From Dyella solisilvae (GTDB taxonomy: Bacteria > Pseudomonadota > Gammaproteobacteria > Xanthomonadales > Rhodanobacteraceae), in the NCBI RefSeq assembly GCF_003351225.1, contig NZ_QQSY01000002.1:1044118-1108117 (forward strand): DNA of 64,000 bases. The letters run 5' to 3'. The position numbers and the translations under genes were made by a program. The notes below the pieces were generated by a model. That model had not been told where the DNA came from. It searched no databases and saw only the letters and a program-made list of their open reading frames with translations. Shown piece by piece: positions 28,303 through 37,828 of the stretch (the first letter of the stretch is position 1; each line of letters begins with the position of its first letter).

Positions 28303-29585
28303 GGCGCCTCCTCGTTGGTGGGCAGCAGGCGGAAGCCAGTCGTCGTGTTCCAGGCGACGTAGGTCTTGCCCTGACGCATCAGCAGCTGTGGCGAGCCCAC
28401 GGCGGCGACGCTTTCCGCCAACGCGCGTGGCGGCTGGAAGTTGGCGCCGCCATCCAGCGATTCACGAAGCATGAGTGTGTAGCCCTTGGCGTCCATCTGG
28501 TTCCAGACCAGCCACACATGGCGATCCTGCGCGGCGACATCCGCGTGAGATGCGCCGGCGCTGGCAAATTGCAGGGTGCGTTTCGCTGGGTGTCCCGGAT
28601 CCAGTTGTCCGTACCACAGCGCCGGACCCTGGCTCGCTTCGTACCAGACCGCGTGACGTACGCCGTCATGGCTGATGGCCAGACCCGGTCCATGGTGGGG
28701 ACAGCCGGCGATCTGCCAGTTCGAGAAGGTGGCGCGCTCGGCCGACGAAGGGTTCGCGCCAAGTCCGAGCACGGCATACGCATGGTCGCGGACGTTGTCG
28801 TCGTAGATCGCCCGGAAGAAAGCCGCGATGTTGCCATCTGGCGTTTGTGCGAGAGCGATGCGACAACACTCGCAGCTCTGGTCCGCCAACTTGCGCTCAG
28901 GGGCGAAATGCGCGCCTCGATCATCCGACCAGCTGTAGTACACCGCCGCGCCGAGATAGGGCTGGCCAGCGTCCTTGGCCGCATTCAAGTCACGCTTGTC
29001 GATCCAGGCGACCACCACTCGGCCGTGGCCATCCACCGCTAGAGCATCGAAGCGGTGAGTGATCTCCGCTGCATCGTGGTGCACGGTGAGCGGCGCGGAA
29101 AAGTGCGCGCCGCCATCCAGCGAACGGGCAAACCGCACGAAGCCGGTATAGGGCTGGGCGCGCGGCTGTGACCAGCTGACATAGACCTCCCCATCGGGGC
29201 CGAACGCCAGCTTGGGTCGATTTTCGCCTTCGGCATAGATCGGCTCGGCGTCCGCATTGACAGCGATCGGCTCGGCGAAATGGCGCCCGAGGTCGTCCGA
29301 GCGGCGCAGCCAGACGTGACCGTCCTTCGCATCGACCATCCACAGGTGGCCTTGAGGATCGAAGGCGGCGCTGGCGCCGAGTGGCGCGCCGCCTTCCTTC
29401 GACATCGCGGCGTCGTGCGCCGTGGCTGGTAACGCCACAAGCGCAAGCAGCGCAGCGAACACGAAGCCGCCGGCTCGATGCATGGATCGCAAGCGCAAGC
29501 AGCGGCGACGGACGACGTCGGCCATTCCGCCGACGGGCCACGGGAGAGCGGGAGACGCGCCCTCGCTGCGGAATTCAGTAGTCAT
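28299..29585 (-). CDS. Exported BNR/Asp-box (sialidase-fold) repeat protein with CECC motif
   Basis: 428 residues read from the ATG at 29585, which lies inside the end of the TonB receptor gene (11-base overlap); an inner Met at 29483 starts the real signal peptide (MHRAGGFVFAALLALVALP, ending ATAHD). The mature part is a beta propeller with repeated Asp-box-type blades: SDDLGRHFAEP, SLDGGAHFSAP, SDDRGAHFAPE and SLDGGANFQPP. The catalytic Arg triad and Tyr of sialidases are not evident, so it is likely a binding propeller. Between blades is SCECCRIALAQTPDG, a tight Cys cluster that could bind copper. Coupled both to the receptor upstream and to the thioredoxin-like gene downstream. Confidence 0.78.
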   Translation of the reverse strand: MTTEFRSEGASPALPWPVGGMADVVRRRCLRLRSMHRAGGFVFAALLALVALPATAHDAAMSKEGGAPLGASAAFDPQGHLWMVDAKDGHVWLRRSDDLGRHFAEPIAVNADAEPIYAEGENRPKLAFGPDGEVYVSWSQPRAQPYTGFVRFARSLDGGAHFSAPLTVHHDAAEITHRFDALAVDGHGRVVVAWIDKRDLNAAKDAGQPYLGAAVYYSWSDDRGAHFAPERKLADQSCECCRIALAQTPDGNIAAFFRAIYDDNVRDHAYAVLGLGANPSSAERATFSNWQIAGCPHHGPGLAISHDGVRHAVWYEASQGPALWYGQLDPGHPAKRTLQFASAGASHADVAAQDRHVWLVWNQMDAKGYTLMLRESLDGGANFQPPRALAESVAAVGSPQLLMRQGKTYVAWNTTTGFRLLPTNEEAP

Positions 29586-32013
29586 AGTTCAATCCCACGA
29601 AGACAGTCCGCTGGGGATAGGGGTGCGGACTGACGAAGTATTTCTGGTTGCCGATATTGTCGACGCCGATCGAGGCGGTGAGACGCGGCTCCAGGCGGTA
29701 GCTGACCTTGGCGTCGAAAACGCTGTAGCTGCTGATGCCGCCGTAGACGTCCTGATTGATATCGGTGTTCAGCAAGGTGCTGTACGCGCCGCTGGAATAA
29801 CGATAGCCCAGCGCATAAGTCAGGCGATCATTCGGGTGGTAGGTCGCCGACATCCGCGCGCGCCACCGTGGAATGCGCGGAAACTGCTTGCCGACCGCCG
29901 CCGGAGCCAGCGTGTCCTGCTGCACCACCGATTCGGCGTAGGTCACGCTGCCGGAGAAGTTCAGGCCTTCAACGAAAACATCTTCCTCGTCGAGCGCGGA
30001 CTCCACACCCCGGATGCGCGCGCGATCAATGTTCTCGATCTGGGTGAGGTTGGGGCTGATGGAGGTGTCGGTCTGCGAGAAGAGAGCGTTGTGGCGATTT
30101 TCCTGGAACAGCGAGACGCGAAAGACGCCCGTGCCCCAGCTGTACAGCGTCGTCCAATCAAACGATCGCGAATCCTCGGGCTTCAGGTTCGGATTGTTCT
30201 GAACCAGCTGGCTTCCGCTGGTGACCTGCTGGTACAGCTCGGTCACCGTGGGATAGCGGATGGCGCGACCAAAGGAGAGGCGTGTCGCCAGCGCCTGGGT
30301 GATCTGGAAATCCAGGGCCGCCTTGGGCGAAAAATCGCTGCGCTGTTGATTGGGGTAGGTGGCCAGGTTCGGCGTGGTGGCCACGTTCCGGTTGAAGCCA
30401 TCGAACGCGCGCCAGTATTCCTGACGTCCTCCCAGGGTCAGTGTCCAGCGCGGCGCGAGTGTCCAGACATCCTGCAGGTAAAGCGCCTGCGTGCGCGTTT
30501 CGCCACCGGAGGCCGCAGTCAACGCGCCGTTGGGACCCGAACTCCAGTTGGCAAGGGCGTAGGTGTTCTGCTTCAGCAGGAAATCATCGATGTGGTAGCC
30601 AAAGGTCAGCTCGTGGGTTTGCCCGAACAGCGGCGCCGGGCGCCACGTGCCGCGCAGATCACCGGTCTGCCAGCCAGTGCCGTCCTGGACCTGGTTGCTT
30701 CCCACATCGCTCTGCCCGTACCGAGATGCCGAGCGCGAATTGTCCTTGAGGAAACGGTAGTTGCTGTATGCCGCATGCCAATCAAAGGCGCCATGCGTGT
30801 CGCTGCCCACGGACAGTGCATTGACCATGTGCAGTTGCTCGGCCGAACCCGGATTGAGGCCCGAGACGGTATAGGCGTGGCCATCGATGCTTGCGCTGCC
30901 GTTGTAGAACGGCTGTCCGGTGGACGTGTTGGTGAGATAGCTCTGGACCGACGTCGTCGAGTCGTTGTGCCACAAGCCGAAGGTGTAGATGGCCTGGATC
31001 TCGGGCGTGATATCCCAGCCCAGCTTGAGCTTGCCCTGGTCCTGCAGCGAATGATCGATCGAGTAGGCGCCGAAGACCATGCGCGCCTTACCGCTCTGAT
31101 CCAGGTCCTGATAGGCCCCGGTGACCGGCGTGGCTCCCGCTCCCGCAGCCTTGCTCGACAGTGCGCTGGTCGAGAAACTCATCGGGTGGCCCTGGGCGTC
31201 GAGATGATCGTAAGTGACCCAGAGTGAGATTGGCCCCCAGCGATTGCCCGCCGCCAGGTTGAAGTCGCCGCTCATGTTGCGCTGGCTCGTGCCGTACAGG
31301 TCGAAGTTCTCCATGGCGCCGGTAACGGCCGCGTGGAACTCCGCCTTGGTCGGCATGCGCGTCTCGAGGGTGACCACGCCGCCCATCGAGTTGCCGGGAT
31401 AGAGCGCGCTGAAGGGCCCGTACATCACGTTCACCCGGGCGATCTCGGCGGGCGACACCAGGCCCCATCGCGGGGGAAAGCTGTAGCTGTTGCCGAGCAG
31501 GTTGGAGAGCAGCAGGTCGTCCGCATAGACCAGCGACTCGGCGCTGGACACGGTGCCGGTGGTGCGCGTGGCGACGATCCCGTTGCGGTCGCCGATATAG
31601 CGTTCGCGGACCTCGATGCTCGGCAGATACTTCAAGGATTCAGCCGTCGTCATGAGGTTGACGGTGTCGTGGATTTGCTGGGCGGAGAGGCTCTCGACCA
31701 CGGCCGGCGCCGTGGCAAGCGCGATGGGGAGCGGCTTGTCGGCCGTGCCGGTCACTGTGACCGGCGCGAGCGTGGAGGCATCGTCGGGTGTCGCGACGGA
31801 AGCAACGGCGGGGAGAGCGGCCACCGCGGCGGGATCAATGGATTGCGCCAGCAGCCCGGGTGACATCGTGGTGAGCGCGCCAGCCAGCGCGGAGACGAGC
31901 GCGACGGACAACGTCGATCGACGCCATGCGATGCGCACATCGAGCGACGGGGGCAGGTGAACAACAGGTGCGACGGTGCGATAGCGACGGCGCGGATGAT
32001 GGAGGCCAGTCAT
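29575..32013 (-). CDS. TonB-dependent outer membrane receptor (probable metal uptake)
   Basis: A 22-strand barrel receptor, 812 residues from the ATG at 32013. A long N-terminal export segment (TLSVALVSALAGALTTMSPGLLAQ) precedes the plug domain, with the TonB-box-like APVTVTGTADKP, plug segments MTTAESLKYLPSIEVRER and GPFSALYPGNSMGGVVTLETRMPT, then barrel strands to the C-terminal VFVGLNYDY ending in aromatic Tyr. It does not have the N-terminal signalling domain of FecA-type receptors, and no Fur box was found near it. In company with a DUF2946 protein, which is often found next to TonB-dependent copper receptors (OprC-type), the substrate is more likely copper than ferric siderophore. Starts 105 bases after the DUF2946 stop. 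Confidence 0.88.
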   Translation of the reverse strand: MTGLHHPRRRYRTVAPVVHLPPSLDVRIAWRRSTLSVALVSALAGALTTMSPGLLAQSIDPAAVAALPAVASVATPDDASTLAPVTVTGTADKPLPIALATAPAVVESLSAQQIHDTVNLMTTAESLKYLPSIEVRERYIGDRNGIVATRTTGTVSSAESLVYADDLLLSNLLGNSYSFPPRWGLVSPAEIARVNVMYGPFSALYPGNSMGGVVTLETRMPTKAEFHAAVTGAMENFDLYGTSQRNMSGDFNLAAGNRWGPISLWVTYDHLDAQGHPMSFSTSALSSKAAGAGATPVTGAYQDLDQSGKARMVFGAYSIDHSLQDQGKLKLGWDITPEIQAIYTFGLWHNDSTTSVQSYLTNTSTGQPFYNGSASIDGHAYTVSGLNPGSAEQLHMVNALSVGSDTHGAFDWHAAYSNYRFLKDNSRSASRYGQSDVGSNQVQDGTGWQTGDLRGTWRPAPLFGQTHELTFGYHIDDFLLKQNTYALANWSSGPNGALTAASGGETRTQALYLQDVWTLAPRWTLTLGGRQEYWRAFDGFNRNVATTPNLATYPNQQRSDFSPKAALDFQITQALATRLSFGRAIRYPTVTELYQQVTSGSQLVQNNPNLKPEDSRSFDWTTLYSWGTGVFRVSLFQENRHNALFSQTDTSISPNLTQIENIDRARIRGVESALDEEDVFVEGLNFSGSVTYAESVVQQDTLAPAAVGKQFPRIPRWRARMSATYHPNDRLTYALGYRYSSGAYSTLLNTDINQDVYGGISSYSVFDAKVSYRLEPRLTASIGVDNIGNQKYFVSPHPYPQRTVFVGLNYDY

Positions 32014-32118
32014 GGGGGAAAAAATCCAGCAGCGGGGAACGACGAGCTGCGCACAGGCGAGCGCGCATAGGCGCACGCCAACTTCGTGTGAGTCGCAGCA
32101 GTAGGGGTCGTGACTGGA

Positions 32119-32514
32119 TTAGACGAGCGGTGGTCCGCGGGAATGCACGTCCAGCGGCGCGACCGACGGCGCGTCCGGAGCGACACGCGTGATCGCCGGG
32201 GAAGCCGCCGGCAGCGCCGGTGGCAGCACGAGCGCCGCGGCCATGAGCGCCGGGCTATGGCTGATCAGCGAGCAATAGCCGCAGGCGTCGGTCGAGGGTA
32301 GTTGCCCGGAGTCGGGTGGGGCGTGCCGGTGATCCTGGCTGGCGTGCTGTTCCGGGCAATCCGCGCCCATCGCCATGTCCATGTCCATGGCCATGACGTG
32401 GAGGGCCACCGGCGATTCCAGCACGCGCGACACCGTGGGGACGAGCGCCAGCAGCCCCATGGCGGCGATAGCCAGCCAGGCGATCAATCGCTGATGTGCG
32501 CATTTACGGAGCAA
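32119..32514 (-). CDS. DUF2946-family small membrane protein, Met/His-rich
   Basis: 131 residues from a TTG start at 32514, preceded five bases earlier by GAGGA; an ATG at 32604 is in frame but adds a non-conserved arm and would lie upstream of the likely transcription start. One N-terminal hydrophobic helix (IAWLAIAAMGLLALV), then MDMDMAMGADCPEQH with Met and His residues suited to Cu(I)/Cu(II), an HASQDHRHA run, and the DUF2946 signature ACGYCSLISHSP, followed by a second hydrophobic segment. The family has no fixed function but neighbours copper receptors and transporters. First gene of the cluster, with its own promoter candidate and a palindrome at the start. Confidence 0.8.
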   Translation of the reverse strand: MLRKCAHQRLIAWLAIAAMGLLALVPTVSRVLESPVALHVMAMDMDMAMGADCPEQHASQDHRHAPPDSGQLPSTDACGYCSLISHSPALMAAALVLPPALPAASPAITRVAPDAPSVAPLDVHSRGPPLV

Positions 32515-32528
32515 CGCTGTCCTCGGAA

Positions 32529-32544
32529 ACTCCAACCCTGGAGT
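32529..32544 (-). promoter_or_regulatory. Perfect palindrome at the start of the DUF2946 transcript
   Basis: ACTCCA-N4-TGGAGT on either strand, 6+4+6 bases. It lies 15 bases upstream of the TTG start and just after a possible -10 (CATAAT at about 32554-32559 on the minus strand), the position of a repressor site. Its ACTCCA half-sites resemble MerR-family metal regulator operators, but their spacing is shorter than usual. Confidence 0.5.
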
Positions 32545-32921
32545 GGGCGCAAGAATTATGCACGGGGCATCGATTCGCCGAAAACCGTTGCGGCGAATCA
32601 CCACACAGTGTTACGGCCGGCCTTGAAGCTTCGGATGAAACAGAAGGAAGGACGTCGCTTGAGCCATGTCGGCTCGCATGTCGTCACAGGGCTACCGTGG
32701 TCCGAAATGCCGAGCTAATACGTTCACAGCATCGCCGCACATCGACCGCGCATGAGCATCGGCGTCTGCGGGATTTGCTCCTGGTCAAGCAAGCGCGAGT
32801 CGCCGTGGGCGCCGCCCGCATAGAGATGCCGAACCCACATGTGTGACGCGGCCAGGGTGATGCTGCTTCGGCGGTCAGGTAGCAGGGACGTCGGTGTGGT
32901 GCTGCAAGCTGCGAGCGCGCC

Positions 32922-33023
32922 GCGTGGCGTCACGAAGTCGAGGAAGGCGCGCAGCTTCAGCGGCAGCGGCGCTTGCCTCTTGTGTATGAGGTGAGTCGGT
33001 TGCGGCGCTACGTTGTGGCTGGC
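32922..33023 (-). pseudogene. Remnant of a LysR-family regulator C-terminus
   Basis: Thirty-odd codons on the minus strand read APQPTHLIHKRQAPLPLKLR then AFLDFVTPR, the invariable end of a LysR effector domain. Nothing before it resembles the rest of such a protein and no start is present. The remnant is inside an 800-base region between the DUF2946 gene and the iron receptor gene that otherwise holds no gene. Confidence 0.6.
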
Positions 33024-33152
33024 GCCCTGACCGGGGCGATGGCTCCCATAGCAAGAGTCCCTTCGCGCGGCGTGGCTGGTACTCCCGATCTCACAGGCGC
33101 CAACGGCCGCCGAACCCGGGCGAAGGCCGAAAGCAATTAGTTGCGAACTCAT

Positions 33153-33171
33153 ATTGCGAATCATTCGCATT
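33153..33171 (+). promoter_or_regulatory. Fur-box-like palindrome upstream of the TonB receptor
   Basis: ATTGCGAATCATTCGCATT, a 19-base sequence with a perfect 7-1-7 core (TGCGAAT-C-ATTCGCA). It agrees with the Fur consensus layout and sits about 150 bases before the receptor start. Confidence 0.72.
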
Positions 33172-33317
33172 TGACGATAGACTCGCCGGGCTGTCGTCGT
33201 CCGCAGCTATTTGCGGTCGGCTCTCAACACATCCCCATCAGTGCAAGGCGCCAACGAGCCCAGAGTTGTCTGGGCGCGACGGCTTCGGCTTGCCCAAGCG
33301 AAGGATCGACCGCCCCC

Positions 33318-35612
33318 ATGTCCACCCAGCCCCACCTTTCCTCGACCGCCCACAGCCCGTTCAAGCTGATGGCCAGCGCCCTGGGCCTGGCGCTGGCGTC
33401 CACGACGGCGGCCGTCGCCTCGGATGTCGCGCAGGATGCTGCGGATGCGAAGAAGGACGCCAAGGATCTGGATGGCGTCAAGGTCGAATCCACCGTGGTC
33501 AATTCCACCTCTCCCAAGTTCACTGCACCGCTGCTCGACACCCCGCGCTCGGTGACCGTGGTGCCGCAGCAGGTGATCCAGCAGACCGCGGCGACTTCCT
33601 TGCTCGACGTGCTTCGCCAGGTGCCTGGCATCACGTTTGGCGCCGGCGAAGGCGGTAACCCGACCGGTGATCGCCCGATCATCCGTGGCTTCGACTCGCA
33701 GAGCTCGATCTTCATTGACGGTGTGCGCAGCTCCGGCTCGCAGTCGCGCGAAATCTTCGATATCGACCAGGTCGAAGTCACCAAAGGCCCGAGCTCCGCC
33801 TATACCGGCCGCGGCAGCGTGGGCGGCAGCATCAACCTTGTCACGAAGATGCCGCAGACCCAGGACTTCGTTCGTGCGACGGCAGGCATCGGCACGGACA
33901 ATTACTACCGTGGCACGGTGGACTGGAACCAGCAGGTCGGCTCCGATTCCGCCATCCGCCTCAACGTGATGGGCCACGAGAACGACATCCCTGGCCGCAA
34001 TGGTCCGGACTACAGCCGCTGGGGCATCGCGCCATCGGTCACGTTCGGCCTGCATGCGGATACCAGCGTCACGTTGAGCTATTACCACCTGAAGTCCGAC
34101 GACACGCCGGACAGCGGCATTCCTTATAACAATCCGTTCGCCGCGACGAGCCCGAATGCACGCCTCAACGGCAACGGCAAGCCGATCTCCGTGCCGCGCG
34201 ACACCTACTATGGTCTGCTCGATCGCGATTTCCAGAAGACCACCGACGACGCTGGCACGATCCTCGTCCGCCACAATTTCGGCGACGGCTGGGTGCTTCG
34301 CAACACCACGATGTATACGCGGTCGACCAACAATTACCTGTGGACCCAGCCGGACGACAGCAACGGCAATTTCCTCGTGAACGGTGGCGTGTGGCGTCGC
34401 GCCAACAGCCGTAACACGGCCACCACCAACCTGACCAACCAGACGGACCTTACGGGCGAGTTTGAAACCGGCTCGTTGCATCACACGCTGGCCACCGGCA
34501 TCGAGCTCAGCGGCGAGAAGACCAACCGCACGCAGTACCTCGTCGACCCGGCGAAGAGCGCAACGGACACGCACAACATCGGCTCCATCGTGAACGGCGC
34601 CTGCAGCAGCAAGTACGGCATCGGGGCGGCGTCCAACTACTGGTGCGCGCCGGTCTACGACCCGAATCCGAATGATCCGTTCGTGGGTACCATCATCGGC
34701 GGCCAGAACCCGGCTCGCATCGTCACCGACTCCAGTTCGGCATGGGTGTTCGACACCGTGGACTTCAATCCGCAGTGGTCGGTCAACGGCGGTTTCCGCT
34801 TCGACAGTTTCCGCACGCGGTCGACGGCGACGACGACATCCACGGGCGTCGTCACCCGCGTCAGCAACGACTCCAATTTCTGGAACTACCAGCTCGGCGT
34901 GGTGTACAAGCCGGCCGCGAATGGCAGCATTTACGTGTCCTGGGGCACCTCGTCGAACCCGCCGGGTGTCGACGCCGGCGATGGCGCCGATGGCATCGCA
35001 GTCACCAACGCCGACCTCAAGCCCGAAGACAGCCGCAATATCGAAGTCGGCAGCAAGTGGGATGTGTTCAACCAGAAACTGTCGCTGACCGCAGCCGTGT
35101 TCCGCACCGAGAAGACCAATGCGCGCGTCGCCTCGGCAGGCCGCGGCAGCGCGCAGATCAACGTCGGCGAGCAGCGCGTGGACGGTGTGGAGCTGAGCTT
35201 CAACGGCAACGTGACGGATCGTTGGAACATCTTCGGCGGCTACACCTTCATGGACAGCGAACTGGTGAAGACCGCTCCTGCCGACGTGGCCAATCAGGGC
35301 AATGAATTTCCCAATACGCCCAGGAACAGCTTCACGCTGTGGACAACCTACGCGATCACCAGCAGCTGGTCGGTCGGCGGTGGCGCCTACGCGCAGAGCA
35401 AGGTCTACGGCGACACCGCCAACACCAAATGGGCGCCCGGCTATACGCGCTTCGACGCCATGGCGCAGTACCGCGTGAACGACCACCTGTCGGTCCAGCT
35501 CAATATCCAGAACCTGACGAACAAGTATTACTTCGATCAGGCCTATGCCACGCACTACGCGCATGTGGCGCCGGGACGCGCCGGCATTCTCACCTTCAAT
35601 CTCAGTCTCTGA
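33318..35612 (+). CDS. TonB-dependent catecholate siderophore receptor, Fiu-like (first copy)
   Basis: Outer membrane ferric-siderophore receptor of 764 residues that imports catechol-type siderophores or their breakdown products with TonB energy. A signal sequence ([17 protein letters not shown]) is followed by a plug with [41 protein letters not shown] and [20 protein letters not shown], strings typical of Fiu/PiuA, and [21 protein letters not shown]. The barrel ends with the family C-terminus [11 protein letters not shown]. The ATG at 33318 is the most likely start; an upstream in-frame extension to 33141 crosses the Fur box. It is followed 65 bases later by piuC, giving the piuA-piuC-sel1 order known from Pseudomonas aeruginosa PA4514-PA4516. 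Confidence 0.93.
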   Translation: MSTQPHLSSTAHSPFKLMASALGLALASTTAAVASDVAQDAADAKKDAKDLDGVKVESTVVNSTSPKFTAPLLDTPRSVTVVPQQVIQQTAATSLLDVLRQVPGITFGAGEGGNPTGDRPIIRGFDSQSSIFIDGVRSSGSQSREIFDIDQVEVTKGPSSAYTGRGSVGGSINLVTKMPQTQDFVRATAGIGTDNYYRGTVDWNQQVGSDSAIRLNVMGHENDIPGRNGPDYSRWGIAPSVTFGLHADTSVTLSYYHLKSDDTPDSGIPYNNPFAATSPNARLNGNGKPISVPRDTYYGLLDRDFQKTTDDAGTILVRHNFGDGWVLRNTTMYTRSTNNYLWTQPDDSNGNFLVNGGVWRRANSRNTATTNLTNQTDLTGEFETGSLHHTLATGIELSGEKTNRTQYLVDPAKSATDTHNIGSIVNGACSSKYGIGAASNYWCAPVYDPNPNDPFVGTIIGGQNPARIVTDSSSAWVFDTVDFNPQWSVNGGFRFDSFRTRSTATTTSTGVVTRVSNDSNFWNYQLGVVYKPAANGSIYVSWGTSSNPPGVDAGDGADGIAVTNADLKPEDSRNIEVGSKWDVFNQKLSLTAAVFRTEKTNARVASAGRGSAQINVGEQRVDGVELSFNGNVTDRWNIFGGYTFMDSELVKTAPADVANQGNEFPNTPRNSFTLWTTYAITSSWSVGGGAYAQSKVYGDTANTKWAPGYTRFDAMAQYRVNDHLSVQLNIQNLTNKYYFDQAYATHYAHVAPGRAGILTFNLSL

Positions 35613-35677
35613 TCTCCTGCATGGGAGGGCGGGCGCCGGTGTGGCGCCTTGCCTTCCCCTCAAAGGCCCACAGTCCC

Positions 35678-36364
35678 ATGTTGCTCCATGTCGCCGACGT
35701 ACTTACCCAGGATGAACTAGCCCAGTGCCGCGAGATGCTATTGCGAGCGGCGTGGGTCGACGGTCGCGTCACCGCCGGGCAGCAATCGTCCATGGCCAAG
35801 GACAATCTGCAGTTGCCCGAGGCGTCCGAAGAAGCCACGACCCTCGGCGCGCTGGTTCATGCCGCGCTTGAGCGCAACACGACATTCTTCGCGGGCGCAT
35901 TGCCACGGAAGGTCTTTCCTCCCTTGTTCAATTGCTACCAGGGTGGACAGTCGTTCGGTTTCCACGTCGACAATGCCGTGCGCTACGACCGGACCACGGG
36001 AAGCGCCCACCCGGTCCGCACCGACATTTCCGCCACGTTGTTCCTGAGCGAGCCCGATGAGTACGACGGTGGTGAGCTGATCGTCGAAGACACTTACGGC
36101 TCCCATACCGTGAAGTTGCCGGCAGGGCATATGGTGCTTTACCCGTCGAGCAGCCTGCACCAGGTGACCCCGGTCACCAGGGGGCGCCGACTTGCTTCGT
36201 TCTTCTGGATTCAGAGTCTGGTGCGCGAAGAAAGTCGTCGCCGACTGTTGCTCGAACTCGACGTGTCCATCCAGAGCCTTCAGGCGGCGGGCGCCCATCA
36301 GCCCGATGTGCTGCGCCTGACCGGCGTCTACCACAACCTGCTGCGCGCCTGGTCCGAGACGTGA
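35678..36364 (+). CDS. piuC: PiuC-type Fe(II)/2-oxoglutarate-dependent dioxygenase (first copy)
   Basis: 228-residue cytoplasmic oxygenase of the PKHX-type YbiX/PiuC family, associated with iron-siderophore uptake; its substrate is unknown. The iron-binding facial triad is visible as FHVDNAVR (His and Asp) and [10 protein letters not shown] (His), with the 2-oxoglutarate Arg in TRGRR. Other family strings are [31 protein letters not shown] and [21 protein letters not shown], quoted in parts. The ATG at 35678 starts at [10 protein letters not shown], as expected. Its stop overlaps the Sel1 gene start by four bases (GTGA). Confidence 0.95.
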   Translation: MLLHVADVLTQDELAQCREMLLRAAWVDGRVTAGQQSSMAKDNLQLPEASEEATTLGALVHAALERNTTFFAGALPRKVFPPLFNCYQGGQSFGFHVDNAVRYDRTTGSAHPVRTDISATLFLSEPDEYDGGELIVEDTYGSHTVKLPAGHMVLYPSSSLHQVTPVTRGRRLASFFWIQSLVREESRRRLLLELDVSIQSLQAAGAHQPDVLRLTGVYHNLLRAWSET

Positions 36365-37074
36365 ACGAAGAGGCGCTTGGCGAAGACCTGTTGCGCGACT
36401 TGCTCACCGCGGATCCGCAACGCGCACACGAGGAACTTCTGGCCCGCGCCCACAAGGGCGACGCGGGCGCTCAAGCTGTGCTGGCCCAGGCTTATCTCGA
36501 GGGCCTGGGCTGCGCTCCCGCCGCCGAGGAAGCTCACTACTGGTTCCAGCGCGCCGCCCATGCACGCGAACCGGAAGCGATGAACATGCTCGGTCGGTGT
36601 TACGAGAATGGCTGGGGAGCGCCTGTCGATTACATCATCGGCGCCACGTGGTATCGCCGTGCCGCCGAGTCTGGTTCCGCCTGGGGCATGTACAACTTCG
36701 CGCACGTGCTGGCGAATGGTCGGGGCATCAAGGCTGATCGCGCCGCGGCGTTCCAGTGGTTTGCCCGAGCGGTGGAACGCGGGCACGGGCGCGCGATGCA
36801 CTTCCTCGGCCAGTACCACGAGTACGGCTGGGAGACTCCCGTGGATGCCGCGAAGGCGCATCAGCTTTACCGCCGATCGGCGGAGACGGGCGATTACCGC
36901 GGGCTATGCAGCTGGGCGTCGGTGCTGGCGAGCGAAGATCGCATCGAGGAAGCGGTGGCGTGCCTGAAGCAGGCCATGCCTCTCGCGCCGCCTTACTTTG
37001 TTGCTGCGCTCAAGGAACAGCTGGCGGCATCACCCCACGCTTCCTTGCGGGCGCTGGCGATGTGGGGCGCCTGA
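36361..37074 (+). CDS. Sel1-like repeat protein
   Basis: 237-residue soluble helical-repeat protein with a GTG start overlapping the stop of piuC. It has at least four Sel1/TPR-like repeats with the characteristic pattern [43 protein letters not shown], each followed by a DxxxAxxWFxRAAExG segment ([39 protein letters not shown]). There is no signal peptide. Such proteins act as scaffolds. The same gene follows piuC in Pseudomonas (PA4516), so an iron-linked function is likely although undefined. Confidence 0.9.
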   Translation: MNEEALGEDLLRDLLTADPQRAHEELLARAHKGDAGAQAVLAQAYLEGLGCAPAAEEAHYWFQRAAHAREPEAMNMLGRCYENGWGAPVDYIIGATWYRRAAESGSAWGMYNFAHVLANGRGIKADRAAAFQWFARAVERGHGRAMHFLGQYHEYGWETPVDAAKAHQLYRRSAETGDYRGLCSWASVLASEDRIEEAVACLKQAMPLAPPYFVAALKEQLAASPHASLRALAMWGA

Positions 37075-37133
37075 GCGGGCCCAGCGTCCTGCTCAGTAGC
37101 GAGTGGTTCGGGCTTCGAGCGCGCCGAACTGGC

Positions 37134-37817
37134 TCAGAGGTCGGCCCAGTAGCGGATCAGGTTGTGATAGATGTTCGTCAACTGACGGACCTGCGGATCA
37201 TTGCGGCCAAGGCGTCCCACGAGTTCCTGGATCGCATTGTCCATGTCGAACGTCATGCGTCGGGCGTGGGTGTCCTTGATCATGCTCTGCACCCAGAAGA
37301 ACGAGCAAACGCGCACACCGCGCGTCACGGGTGTGACCAGGTGCAGACTCGTCGACGGATACAGGACCAGGTGTCCGGCGGGGAGCTTGACCTTGTGTGA
37401 GCCGTAGTAGTCCTCGACGACCAGCTCGCCGCCGTCGTATTCATCGGGCTCGGAGAGAAAGAGCGTGACCGAGAGGTCGGTGCGGATCCGCAGGCGCGTG
37501 AGCCTGTCGCCGCGGATGCAGTTGTCGACATGCTCGCCGAAGAACTGTCCAGGCCGGTAGCGATTGAACAACGGCGGAAATATTTCCAGCGGAACGGCCG
37601 CGGAGATGAACAACAGGTTGTTGGTGAGCGCACTGATGATGCGCTCGCCAAGCTTGCGCGCCACCGCGCTGTCCGGCGGAAGCTGTTCGTTCTGCTTCAC
37701 TTCCGCCGACTGGGCGCCGGCGGTTGAGCGTCCGTCCTCCCATTCATGGGCATCCATGATGCGGCGGAACTCCGCCACTTCATCCTTGCTCAGAACGTCG
37801 GGTATGCAGATGAGCAT
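37134..37817 (-). CDS. piuC: PiuC-type Fe(II)/2-oxoglutarate-dependent dioxygenase (second copy)
   Basis: 227 residues, paralogous to the dioxygenase at 35678 and convergent with its operon. The iron triad is [10 protein letters not shown] (His, Asp) and [10 protein letters not shown] (His), and the 2-oxoglutarate Arg is in TRGVR. Shared blocks such as [31 protein letters not shown] and FFWVQS leave no doubt about the family. It lies 11 bases downstream of its own Fiu-like receptor and so belongs to a second receptor-piuC pair. The copies differ enough, especially in the N- and C-terminal thirds, to suggest an old duplication or separate acquisition. Confidence 0.95.
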   Translation of the reverse strand: MLICIPDVLSKDEVAEFRRIMDAHEWEDGRSTAGAQSAEVKQNEQLPPDSAVARKLGERIISALTNNLLFISAAVPLEIFPPLFNRYRPGQFFGEHVDNCIRGDRLTRLRIRTDLSVTLFLSEPDEYDGGELVVEDYYGSHKVKLPAGHLVLYPSTSLHLVTPVTRGVRVCSFFWVQSMIKDTHARRMTFDMDNAIQELVGRLGRNDPQVRQLTNIYHNLIRYWADL

Positions 37818-37828
37818 GCGTGGATCAC

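Larger units (their letters stand above)
32545..33317. other. Non-coding divergent promoter region with LysR remnant and Fur box
   Basis: About 770 bases between the divergent DUF2946 and first siderophore receptor genes. Apart from the LysR fragment (32922-33023) and the Fur-like palindrome (33153-33171) I see no gene, RNA or repeat. Confidence 0.6.

Noticed and set aside
29422-31227. Plus-strand frame of 601 codons opposite the metal receptor
   Set aside because: No start context and no recognisable domain; shadow of the receptor gene.
33207-35663. Open frame of over 800 codons antisense to the first Fiu-like receptor
   Set aside because: It lies wholly opposite a well-supported receptor gene, has a His/Arg/Val-rich composition typical of reverse-strand reading in GC-rich DNA, and shows no domain.
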